From Vitellaria paradoxa (taxonomy: Eukaryota; Streptophyta; Magnoliopsida; Ericales; Sapotaceae), in contig CM034240.1 of the NCBI GenBank assembly GCA_019916065.1, positions 14,679,894-14,743,893 on the forward strand: a DNA stretch of 64,000 nucleotides, in the 5' to 3' direction. Position 1 is the stretch's first letter. Each line of letters opens with the position of its first letter. The notes under the pieces are model-generated. The model was not told where the DNA came from and did no database searches. It worked only from the letters and a program-made list of their open reading frames with translations. Positions 23,701-33,300 of this stretch are shown piece by piece. A program made the translations under genes and the position numbers.

Positions 23701-24868
23701 AAAGAGGGCCTAAGGCTTGATATGTGAAGGAGGAGATTATTGGGGTTCTCATATCAGTTGTGGAAGGGCCTGGTGGTCAATAAATAAGTGTGAGGGAAAG
23801 TCTTATCTCTACGAGCTAACTTTTAGAGATGAAATAGGTCCAAGACCACCCAATAGTTAGGTTGTGGAAGTAAACTATTTGGCTTATCAACTGATTATGC
23901 TCTTTAGTTAGGTTGTGGAAGTAAACTATTTGGGTTCTCTATTGATTCAAGTCGGAGACCAAAAAAGTGATTCTGTTGCCAAGAAAATAGATAACTAGAG
24001 AAAATATGAATGACGCGACCAGATGGGGCTGGAAAATTTGTTCTTTCTTTGATTCTCTGATCATCATCTGTGCAATAAAGGGAGCATAATGTTAGATATG
24101 GTGATTTAACTTATCAAAAAAAAAAAAATTATTTAGGCTAAGTCCTATACACTAGCGGGATGAGACAATGAAGTTACAATAGTGAAATTTTACAATAATG
24201 ATAATAGGCAAGGATTTTAAGGGTCAAAGAATAAAGATCCAGTAAAATGAAATTCTTAGGCTGACTGATATACAGAGTCCCATAAAACGATATAACGTAC
24301 CTGAAGAACTCATCCAACATATCGTTAGAACTGTCAGCATTAACAATATTATCCCATTCAAGTCTGGAGAAGTATGAGGAGAAGTTTTGAACAAATTGTT
24401 GAATTGTCTCTTTCCCTGGAACAAAATGAGAAACTATATCCAGGCCCACAATGCATATTGGTTCTGCAGCTATTGCCACATAGTCTCCATGGTGGGATGC
24501 GTTGAAGTTGAAATTCGGGAATTCTGAGTCCACTTTATAGTCTTTCTATAAAACCAGCGTCACATAAATTTACATTTCAGACATGATAAGAATAATAGAG
24601 GTGACAGCAAGTTAGGTTGGTATAGATTAACATGATACTTCATCAAGTTCAATCAAGAAAAAATTAATTTCCTCATTTCCTAAAATCATTGAGCATATCA
24701 GTTTACAGAGCAAGATTAAGCAATACCAAATCTAATCTTTCTAGATAAGAATTATATAAAAAAGGCACCTAGAAGGGGTGCAACCTTTGTAAAAAATGCT
24801 ATAAGTTATCAAAAGAGCTCAACTCTCCAATGAAATCTACAAAGCAAAAGTGATTCACAAAAGTCTCC

Positions 24869-24904
<36 letters not shown>

Positions 24905-27900
24905 TGGAAGCAATGCAATAAACTGACTTTAGTCTGTCCACCAGTAACTGAAAATCATAAAAAACATTATACCACGATACACAATGCACATCCTCCGGTG
25001 TCCTTTTCTTTAGACAACCTGCTTGCAAAAATGAAGCAGCAGAAATTTGGCAGGCATTGCACATTGCACACCAAAAATAGATAGAAACTACAAATCCTTA
25101 GCAGCATCACAATTATGCAATCATCTCTTTCTCAACTCAACTCAACAAAGTCTTAATCCCCAACTAGTTGGGGTTAGTTACATGAATTAATAATAGATCT
25201 CCGTAGATCCATATAATAATCACCCAAAAAGCAAACAGTTAGAGAAAAAGAATATATCATTTTGACTTATTTTGTTCAAGCTATAGATCTAAGGAACAGA
25301 TCATTAGTGGCTGCATGAAGTATAGCAACATAGAAGTAGATGGCATGGCACCAAAAATACTTCATGAACAGGCTCCAAATGTCATCATGCTGTTGAGGAT
25401 GATGAGGCCCAATATTAGATTTGAAAACTAGAGGACAACTGAGTACCTAAACACGAGAATACACACAGAGGGTAGGGCTGCAAACGAGCCAAGCTGAGTA
25501 TTAAGGCGTTCAAACTTGTTTGTTAGGGTTTTTTGCAAGCTCGAGCTCGAGCGGAGCTTTTATCGAGCTTGAAATATTGTGTTCAAGCTTGATTATTAAG
25601 TTTTTTTAGCGAGCTTGAGTTCAAGCGGAGCTTTTATCGAGCTCAAAATTTAATGTTCAAACTTCAGTTGTTAATCCAAAAGCAAGCTTAAGCCCGACTT
25701 AAGCTCTATTTAGTTACAACAAACAAGCTTGCTCTCAAAATATTATCCAGCCTACTTATCAGCTTTTGTTTGTTGAGTCTTCTTGCATGCTTGTTAATGA
25801 ATAAGTTTAACAAACAACTTACATTTTCTAAATTAATAAACACGATTTAAATTAGCATGTTTAATCTTTGACGTTTTAATATGAAGAATTTTTGTGAGCT
25901 TGTTTACAAGCATTTAAACCAGGCATGTTCACAAGTATGAAACAAGCTTGTTTATGAACATTTAAATAAGATTGTTCACAAGCATCTAAATGAGGATACT
26001 CAAGAATGATTTTTTTTTTTTTTTTTTTTTTAGAAAAGAATACTCAAGAATGATAAATGAGTTTGTTCACAAACGACAAACGATCTTGTTCGCAAGCCTT
26101 ATGGAGACTAGTTTACCTTTGTTTCAATTTGAGTCATTTATTTATCATGCTTGAAAAATGAGTTCAAGCTTGTTTATTTAGTTTAGCAAACAAACATAAA
26201 TAAGCTCTTAATGAGCTCATTCGCCAACGTTTGTCGAATGATTGGTTCGTTTGCACCCCTAACAAAGGGGGAAGTGGCGTGGACTGAAAGACTTCTACTA
26301 GTAATTAAAAATTAGGAAAAGCAGCAAGGGGAAGTGGGTGTGGGCCGGAAAACTTCAACTAGTAATTAAAAATGAGGAAAAAGCAGCCGCTAAATCTAAT
26401 CAAATGTTGTAGATCTAATAGAGAAATTTTGTTGGATTAAGAATGTAATATCTCATCTAAAAATCAATTGGTGTCTAGTAAGTGAATCAAATTCCTATTA
26501 GGGAGTGATAAAGTGTTCATATAGAATTGGTCCAAACATGTACAAAAAATTCCTCTTTTGCGATAAGGCTCCGTGTCTTAGGACGCAATTTTTTTTTTTT
26601 TACTGCATTCAAAAACTGCACCACGGAATCCTGACTTTAGAAGATCATAGGAGCAGCGTTGTGCCCACGTAGAACCACATTATGCTCAAGAATAACAATT
26701 CTAATAAGCTAATTGAGAATAATTACACTATATTAAAATATGCAAGAAGCATATACTACAAAGCATCTTCAATTTGTGTACATGTATGCGCAAACACTGC
26801 CTCAAAGAGGTGGCAAGGGGTTACTTTACTGAGAGGATGTGAAACCACATGTATGCATTCTATATAAAATTGAATAGACAGCCTCATGAAAGACAGCTTT
26901 CACAATTACTCTCCTTGTGCAACATTTTGACACTTGTTAGTGGCAACATGATTTTCCTCCGGAACATGAACATGGGAACTGGGGCCTTACCTACGAGACA
27001 AGTAAGTTTCAAGATATCCTAATTTATCATGGATACCTTGATGCAACTTTGAACCATTTGAGGAGCATAATTAATCTAGTATGTGCGCGTGTAATTCACC
27101 TAGCAAATTGCTTACAAAAGGGACAGTTAATATGTTCATTTTTAATCCTAGTACAGAAGCAGCCCCATTTGTACCATTGTCATCCAGTGTCTTACAAAAT
27201 CTTAACTGCACTTCTTAAATTTTGTTGTCTATTTTCTTCATTTATTTACTTAAAGGTTGGATTTAGAGTAGCAGTAAGGTCATTCCATTGAAAATTGGAA
27301 GTCAAGGATTCAAACTTTGGAATTAGTTTTTTTGCTGGCAAAAGAAAAATTTGCCTACACCTGATCCTACTCAACCCCAGAATGCACTTTGTGCACTTGG
27401 TTGCCCTTTTATCTGTTTAATTTTTTTCCCTAAATTTATGGAATCATTGATAATTCCAACTTCTTACCACAAATTTTGGGCAAATGAATTAATCTCTAAA
27501 ATTTCCTCAAATTTTCTCTTAATTGGCTGCATTGTTATTAGAATACAGGGGAAAAATAGTTCCCTTCAAATTATCCATGGTTCCATTTTAGTACACTAGG
27601 CCAGCGTTTGTCACTGTGGATTTATTGAGAGAAAATGAAAGAGAAAGTGATTCAAAATTACTTCTCTTGTTTTCTTATGGAAAATACAGAAGAGAAAGCA
27701 TGGAACTTGAGACATGAAAAAAAAAAAAAAAAAATTCCTTAACCCAACCAAATAACATGTACTTAGGAATTTATGTTTCTTTCTTTTTCCCTTCCATTTT
27801 CGTTTCATTCTCTCTCACTGAATCTTTGATTTTCAAACACACAAGTCAGAAGATAGTATCTTAAAAACTAATTAACACAACTCTGCCATACACATCAAGT

Positions 27901-28833
27901 TTATGAACCAAGAACCACAAATCCTAGTTGCAGATTAAGGTGGGAGAGTTACCAGAAAGGGTTTGCCCTCAATGGTGCGTTTAATGACAATTTCATCAAA
28001 TGGGATTCCCAACACTTCATGCACAAGTGCATACTGAAGCAACCTGCTCACAAGTGCCCGTTTCCGATCTTCCAATTTCACATATCTAATCAATCAATTG
28101 GTGAATCATCACTTTCAATCTTGACAAAAATCCACCCAAAAAAAAAAAATAATAATAAAATAAAATAAAAAAATAAAATCTACAACCCAAAATAATAATA
28201 ATAATAATAATAATAAATTAAAAGCTAATGGGGTGACCAATTTACCTTAATTAACCAGGTTTTCTTTCACTCTAAATTTGGGATGTAAATGATAATAGAT
28301 TAATAGGTGTAAAAATATTTTAAATTGTACTTTTCCTTAATTTCTAATATTTTTCATTATTTTACAAATATCCATCACAAAATAAATATATTTTTTAAAA
28401 AATAACCATATTCTTTATTTTACCGATCATTCTTCTCTTCATATCTCCTAAATAAAAAATAATAATAATTAACATTCATTCCATTAGCTTCCATTTCTTT
28501 TCCTTTCTTCCCTTCCTTTGCCACGCTCCCAATCAAAGGCTTATTAGAGCTGTTCCTTTTTTTTTGTTTTTTTTGGGGGGGGGGGGGGGTTTGAACAATC
28601 AAAAGGTTATGCAGCAACAACCTTACAAGCACATATCTTTATATATATATATATCTATACATAAATACACATTACACACACTTACGAATTAATGTTTGTA
28701 TAGAAGCTGACCTAGTGATGGAAGGGTGCTCGTGGTGAGGAAGACAAGACAAGGCATAAGAGAAGTCATGGTGAGAAGGATTCCACTGAGATATGTCAAC
28801 TACCCACCTCTGAACACCCTTCTCTAATTCCAT
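17781..28833 (-). CDS. 4'-phosphopantetheinyl transferase (Sfp/AASDHPPT type)
   Basis: Five exons on the minus strand: 28833-28712, 28085-27953, 24545-24301, 19273-19102 and 18026-17781. All junctions are GT-AG and in frame, giving 305 residues, close to the length of plant and animal homologues. The enzyme moves the phosphopantetheine arm of CoA to a serine of acyl or other carrier proteins. Visible motifs are RYVKLEDRKRALVSRLLQY, FNFNASHHGDYVAIA, the Mg-binding VGLDIVS and the second signature YWCLKEAFVKAIG, with the Lys-Glu and Lys residues retained. The C-terminal part is VSIARGHPRIATE onward. Plant homologues supply holo-ACP; one in Arabidopsis acts in mitochondria. No clear transit peptide is seen from the ATG at 28833, although the frame stays open upstream. 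The 5.0-kb third intron and 3.4-kb second intron are bloated by transposons; the coding exons look undamaged. Confidence 0.93.
18284..18314. repeat. GA microsatellite
   Basis: A (GA)n run inside intron 4 of the phosphopantetheinyl transferase gene. Confidence 0.9.
18315..19101. other. Rest of intron 4 of the phosphopantetheinyl transferase
   Basis: The intron runs from 19101 to 18027 on the minus strand. No transposon ends or open frames were recognised in it. Confidence 0.6.
20056..20115. repeat. Host intron repeat unit flanking the transposon island (left copy)
   Basis: A unit of about 56 bp, with AACTACT(or ATT)..GG, then TTGATTATGCTCTTTAGTTAG, precedes the LTR at 20116. A related copy starts at about 23857 and a partial third at about 23914, to the right of the island. 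The original intron therefore carried a small tandem repeat, or the unit was duplicated around the insertion. Confidence 0.6.
20797..21200 (-). pseudogene. copia gag remnant
   Basis: On the minus strand, near 21150-21060, the reading RFEVEKFD then (after a frameshift) NFDLWQMQVKNILIQLGLHK is the start of a copia-type gag. It is followed almost directly by a CCHC zinc knuckle, CWRCGQSRHVRKNC (about 21030-20985). The central gag and all of pol are missing, so the element cannot move on its own. Confidence 0.8.
21489..23007 (-). mobile_element. Complete TRIM (terminal-repeat retrotransposon in miniature), 1519 bp
   Basis: The LTRs at 21489-21721 and 22776-23007 (233 and 232 bp, TG...CA) differ at only a few positions, for example near 21596 and within the A-rich run near 21667. 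The target-site duplication TTGCC is exact (21484-21488 and 23008-23012). On the minus strand the 5' LTR (right) is followed immediately by a tRNA-iMet primer site TGGTATCAGAGCCTA (22775-22761), and a polypurine tract GAGGGAGGG (21730-21722) precedes the 3' LTR. The about 1-kb interior encodes no gag or pol and is largely a minisatellite. The near-identical LTRs indicate a recent insertion, later than the copia element it interrupts. Mobility would depend on enzymes from another element. Confidence 0.95.
21860..22365. repeat. Minisatellite of about 11 units inside the TRIM
   Basis: There are about eleven units of 40-50 bp, each with TAGATC, then AAATCTACTAACG, then CCTCGAGG(T/A)CACAAAAA. Units 4-5 and 6-7 form a higher-order duplicate (an about 100-bp pair repeated almost exactly). 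The palindrome CTCGAG recurs. Units lack the constant repeat and unique spacer pattern of CRISPR. Confidence 0.9.
23412..23856 (+). mobile_element. Second, older small LTR element (TRIM-like)
   Basis: The LTR-like segments are 23412-23528 (TGTTGGAGTT...CTAACA) and 23739-23856 (TATTGGGGTT...CAATAG). They share CCTGGTGGTCA-type, AAGTGTGAGG and ATAGGTCCAAGACCA blocks. A degenerate primer site TGGTATC begins at 23531, and a purine tract GAAGGAGGAGA precedes the right LTR. A 61-bp tandem duplication near 23650-23738 makes a third partial LTR start. The LTRs are clearly diverged, and no matching target-site duplication was found. Confidence 0.65.
23857..24300. other. Rest of intron 3 next to exon 3
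   Basis: It starts with two copies of the host repeat TTAGGTTGTGGAAGTAAACT (about 23857 and 23914). The rest is unique AT-rich intron sequence up to the donor at 24300-24299 on the minus strand. Confidence 0.6.
24869..24902. repeat. CA microsatellite
   Basis: A (CA)n run of about 16 units in intron 2 of the phosphopantetheinyl transferase. Confidence 0.95.
25130..25210 (-). mobile_element. SINE/RTE 3'-end fragment
   Basis: CCCCAACTAGTTGGGG followed by TAGTTACATGAATT resembles the 3' ends of plant RTE LINEs and the SINEs that share them (compare 36170-36200, CCAACTAGGTGGGGTCGG). Only the end is preserved. Confidence 0.5.
25473..26261. mobile_element. hAT-like non-autonomous element (789 bp)
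   Basis: The terminal inverted repeats start TAGGGCTGCAAACGAGCCAA and (inverted) TAGGGGTGCAAACGAACCAA. The flanks form an 8-bp target-site duplication with one mismatch, ACAGAGGG (25465-25472) and ACAAAGGG (26262-26269), as hAT transposons make. The interior is full of CAAGCTTGTTTA-like subrepeats and encodes nothing; a 22-bp poly(T) lies near 26010. It is in intron 2 of the phosphopantetheinyl transferase. Confidence 0.88.
26266..26388. repeat. Tandem duplication of about 62 bp
   Basis: Two adjacent copies each read GGGGAAGTGG, then GACTTC(or AACTTC), then TAGTAATTAAAAAT and AAAGCAGC. The first copy overlaps the right target-site duplication of the hAT-like element. Confidence 0.8.
26389..27598. 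other. Intron 2 sequence without recognised elements
   Basis: No exon, transposon end or conserved open frame was recognised. The short open frames near 26682 and 27049-27599 show no known protein. Confidence 0.5.
27599..27842. mobile_element. Tourist-like MITE, related to the one at 40757
   Basis: It starts GGCCAGCGTTTG and ends near CAAACACAC. Its left part (GGATTTATTGAG, then GATTCAAAATTACTTC) matches the left part of the element at 40757-41593. It lies about 110 bp inside intron 2 from exon 2 of the phosphopantetheinyl transferase. No target-site duplication is clear. Confidence 0.5.
28567..28589. repeat. Poly(T)-poly(G) junction
   Basis: 8 T then 15 G, within intron 1 of the phosphopantetheinyl transferase, resembling the junction at 5675-5702. 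Confidence 0.85.
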
Positions 28834-29116
28834 CTTTTTTGTATCAATCGACACCCTTCTTCTCTTTTTGCTTCCAATTTTCCAATCTCTGTTGTATATA
28901 TGTATGTGTGTGTAGAGTGTGTATATATATATATATATTAATATTTGTATACCTGAGCTTGATTCTTGCCGTACCAGGCCGCTCGATTCCACCCTGTTGC
29001 CGGCCGAAAGCCTGTCCAATGACAAAATTTGGGCCTGGGCTTGGGTTGTTAAAGTGGCCCAAGCTTACAGGGGAACATTAATAGTTCGATCTAGATTTGT
29101 AACGGATTTTTTTTTT
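28834..29116 (-). promoter_or_regulatory. 5' region of the phosphopantetheinyl transferase
   Basis: This is the start of the spacer between two divergently transcribed genes. It contains a TA-rich microsatellite near 28896-28940. The coding frame of exon 1 remains open upstream to about 29025 without a convincing targeting peptide, so I treat it as untranslated. No clear core promoter element is identifiable. Confidence 0.4.
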
Positions 29117-29884
29117 AATGATTAAAATTATTTTCTTATATTTTATTTTTTAAATCATGAATAGCAAATATGTTAAAAGAAAAAAGGTTAAAAAACAATT
29201 ACTAAAAAAATTAAATTTTTTATTTTCTCAAACATAAAAAGAAAAAATTAATTTTTGGTAGTTAGTTATAAAAAATAACTGTTTTTTTCCTTAAACTAAA
29301 CCTTAGTCTGATAAAAAAATTTATTTAAGATTTTTTTTATGAAATCAAGATAAATTTGAATATAATTTTATGAGCTCATTCAGTGTGCAAAAAAGGAAAA
29401 AATAAAAAATCACAAAAAATTAAGTTTTACGAATTATTTAATTTTATTTATTTTTAAAATTTTTTAATTTTTATTAAATTTTAATTAACTATTAAAGTGA
29501 CATGTGCCAATTACAAATGATTGAAATTAATTTCTTATATTTTATTTTTTTAAATCATGAATAACAGATATGTTAAAAGAAAAAAAATGTTAAAAAACAA
29601 TTGCTACAAAAAAATTTAATTTTTAATAGCTAGTTATAAAAAAATAACTTTTTTTCCCTAAAGTAAACTTTAGTCAGATAAAAAATTATTTAAGATTTTT
29701 TTATAAAATCAAAATAAATTTGAATATAATTTTATGAGGCTGTTTAGTCTGAAAAAAAAAAAAGAAAAAATAGCATAAAAATTAAGTTGTACCAATTATT
29801 TAATTTTGTCTTATTTTTTAATCCTTTATAATTTTTATTAAATATTTAATTAATTACTAAAGTGATATGTGTTGATTATAGATG
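29117..29884. repeat. Tandem duplication with 400-bp period
   Basis: Unit 1 is 29117-29516 and unit 2 is 29517-29884. Both contain ATTTTATTTTTTTAAATCAT-like sequence, ATATGTTAAAAGAAAAAA, TAACT runs and AAATTTGAATATAATTTTAT in the same order. Unit 2 has small deletions. There is no coding potential. It fills most of the intergenic space between the transferase and phosphatase genes. Confidence 0.85.
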
Positions 29885-30344
29885 TAATATTTATTTATTT
29901 TTATTACACATCGCTATATATTTGTGTAAAATAATCAAATTAATCTATTAAAAAAATCCAACAAAAGTTGTGTGGCCTACAGTCTACGGAAAAAGACATT
30001 GACATGTGCAGCCGGAAAGGATTTTTTTAACGTTTCTTTCAAGAAGAGTGATTCTAAACTCCAACAACTTTGTGTGAAACCAAGGGGACCCTTGGCAAGG
30101 TTCCTTTCTGTGAGCGAGGAAGTTCCCTCGGGGAGGTCGGTATTCTTCTGATCAGCTCATCAGTTTATTCTTATTTTCTGTACTGATTTTTTGATCGCTA
30201 ATTTTCCTTGTCTTGCTGATCTTTGGGTGTCTCTTTTCTTGCACAAAGTTCAGGAGACCCAAGTGAGCAGTTGTTGAATTGCTCATAGTTTGTGAACCCT
30301 TTCAAAAATCACTAAATTTGAACCAGATCATTTGTTTTCAGGAC
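29885..30344 (+). promoter_or_regulatory. Promoter and 5' UTR region of the phosphatase gene
   Basis: GC content rises from about 29980. The start codon lies 3 bp after a sequence that reads like a splice acceptor (TTTGTTTTCAG, 30332-30342), so the 5' UTR is probably spliced. Candidate donors lie in the GGGGAGGTCGGT stretch near 30134. No firm TATA box was assigned. Confidence 0.4.
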
Positions 30345-33300
30345 ATGGGTGTTGGTATATCTGTGCTAATAGGGCTGAAAGCAATGACTTTGTTATTGGG
30401 ATTTGCTTATCTTAGAACCCTTGGTTTCATGTTGTTGTCACTGCCCCTTCTGTATGCATCTTTGGTGTCTATATTGGTCTCAATTGCTTCTCACCCAAAT
30501 GTTAATCTTCCCATGCTTTTGGGTAAGAACCCAGATGGGACATTCCCCATTTGGTCCTTGATTATGTTCAGTCCATACTTGTATTTTGTCCGAGGATTTT
30601 CCGCATTGCGAAGGTTGAAGAGTGGGGAACCTCCTTATAGTGAAATTTGTGAAGGTTTGTATGTTGGAGGGTGGCCCTATTCACCTGATACACTGCCTTC
30701 TGGCAACCCTGCTATTATTGATTGCACTTGTGAGTTACCAAGGAAAGTAGAAGTATCAGGGCATGCATATCTCTGCATTCCAACTTGGGATACAAGGTCA
30801 CCCCAGCCAGGTGAAATTGAATCTGCAGTTAGATGGGCTTGTAGGAAGAGAGCTCAGAAAATACCAATATTCGTTCACTGTGCTTATGGTATGATTTGAA
30901 CTGTCTCTTGAGTTTCATTATTTAGTATTGAAGGAAACTTAGTTTATGAAGTAGCTATGCTTAATTCTTGATGTTTGTATCTTCTTGCAAAAATGCTTTA
31001 TTTGTTGTTTGATATTTTTTATAGTGATAAATTGTTAATGGAAACTTTTTCAAGTTTCTTACAGTGATCCCTTTAGGTAAGGGTTTAAGGAGTAGCCCAC
31101 ATATGTAGCTTGTAATTGCACTTGAACTAAAATTTGAAAGCCCAAGGATTGATAGAACCCACGTAATGAAGCCTTGTAAGACCGAGCTTCATAAGTAGCC
31201 TCTGCCAATACTTGCTCTAGGCTGCCATACTCTAGTGGCAAGGGCCCTTTTTTCTTGGCTTGTGCTTTGCTCCAGGCAAGCCTTTTTTTTTTTTTTTTTT
31301 AAATAGCAATCTTTTGCAGTAGTCACACTAGTAGTTTCAGAATGGCAATAGCTAGTCCTTTTCTAATCTTGAACTGTTGTTCACTGTACTCTTTGAGGCA
31401 ATCTTTATGTAACTCAAACCTGAAATCCTGAATTATGGTGTTTATTTTGATATCAAACTGTTGAAACCTTTAGCTTGTCTTTGTGTATGATTTTGAAATG
31501 AAGGATTTGGCATTAATTATTGAGGGAGAATAACTCAAATATAGATTTGATATGGAATTCAACTTGAAATTGAAAAAGTGGACATGATGTAAAAGTAGTT
31601 ATTTAAAATAATCATGTAAAAGTAGTTATTTGAAATATTTAGCATTAATGATTCAAATTATGCAAAAATCCTAATAAAATAGTTCCCAATTTACCTATAA
31701 TAGTTACCTTTCTTATGTATCAGTGAAGTTCAGTCCCAAATCCCTTCATTTGAAATTCATAATCCCTTCATTTGAAATTCAAATATATCCAAACAAAGTA
31801 TTATTTATATTTTAAATTTAGTCCTAAATCATTTGAGAATTATTCATGACCTCATACAAGTTTGGGGTGGCCAAAAAAGAAATAATGTTAAGACAACTTG
31901 ATCAAGCTTATGCCTTCCAGTCCTTGTTTGAAAATGAATAATTTGTTGTAATGACTTTGCTTGCTAGTTCATGAGAATCTTTTGTGCTTTCCTCTTAGAT
32001 GAGCAGTGTCGTCAGCTTTAAGTGCATTGCTTGTGCACTTTGGTGATGGGACTTTGTCACACATAGGCATGTAAAATGGGTTGACCTAACCCGGAAACTA
32101 AGTTGACCCGACCTTGTTTGATCATGACCCTGGCTGACTTTGAAAAAACCGGGTTGGGCTAGGTCAGACAAATCCAACCCCAACCTTGACCAATTGATTC
32201 TATGTGTTTTTTAATATTTTAAAAGTATTTTTAAAGAAATTAAAAAAAAGGTAAAATAATATAATTATCCAATTGGTGTTGGTCTTAACTCTTAAAATAA
32301 GTTAATGTAATAAATAATTCCAACTTACAAAAAACAATTAAAATTATATTTAAAAATAGAAAAACACTTACAAATAAATTAAAATTTTGAATTGTTGAAC
32401 TTGAGAGAAGAGGGAGCACTTGAGCTTGAGATTTGAGAGCTTGAGACTTGAGAGAATTGAGAGCTTGAGAGTTAAGAGATTGAGAGAGAGTGAAAATGGT
32501 GTGGATTGTGAAATTAGAATGTTAGGGGTATTTATAGAAGAAGAAATGGGGTTAATTTGTAATTTTTACAAACTTTGGAAGAAGGAAAAAAAATTATTAG
32601 GGGGAGGGTTGAGAGAGAGAGATTACAAGGGTTGAAAGAGAGAGTACCTTGGATCTATGGTGCAACAAGATGGAGGGATTGATACTGATGTAAGTCACAG
32701 GATTCAGGCCGGGTGGACCAAATGGCGGAGTGCTTCGAGGGTCTTGTGCGATCGAAAAGTCCCCCTTAAGGTGAAAAGAAAGTATTATAAGGTGGCGATA
32801 AAATCAGCGTTGCTATATGGATAAGAGTGTTGGGCAGTAAAGTATAATCATGTTTAGAAGATGACAGTTGCGGAGATAAGAATGTTAAGATGGATGTGCG
32901 GGATTACAAAGAGAGATAGGAGTAGGAAAGAGGAGATTAGGGATAAAGTAGGAATATCACCTATCGAAGATAAAATGAGAAAAAATCGATTAAGACGGTT
33001 CGGCCATGTTAGAAGGCGTCTAACGGAGGCACTTGTTAGAAGATTTGAAAGCATGGAGGTTGCCAGGAGTAGGGGAGGAAGAGAAAGACCCAAGAGAAGT
33101 TGGGAAGAAACTATTAAACATGACCTTGCCTATCTGGATCTAACGGAGAACATAGCCCTAAACAGATTTGATTGGCGTCGTTAAATCCATATAGCCGACC
33201 TCACCTAGTGGGAAAATGCTTGGTTTGGTTTGGTTTAATTAGGGTTGAGAGAGAGAGAGGGAGAGGAGGTGGAAGGGCAACGGGCAAAAAAAGAAAAATT

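Noticed and set aside
28672..29125. Plus-strand frames and the extended minus-strand frame over the first transferase exon
   Set aside because: They read through TA repeats and lack recognisable protein. Only the minus-strand part from 28833 fits the transferase family.
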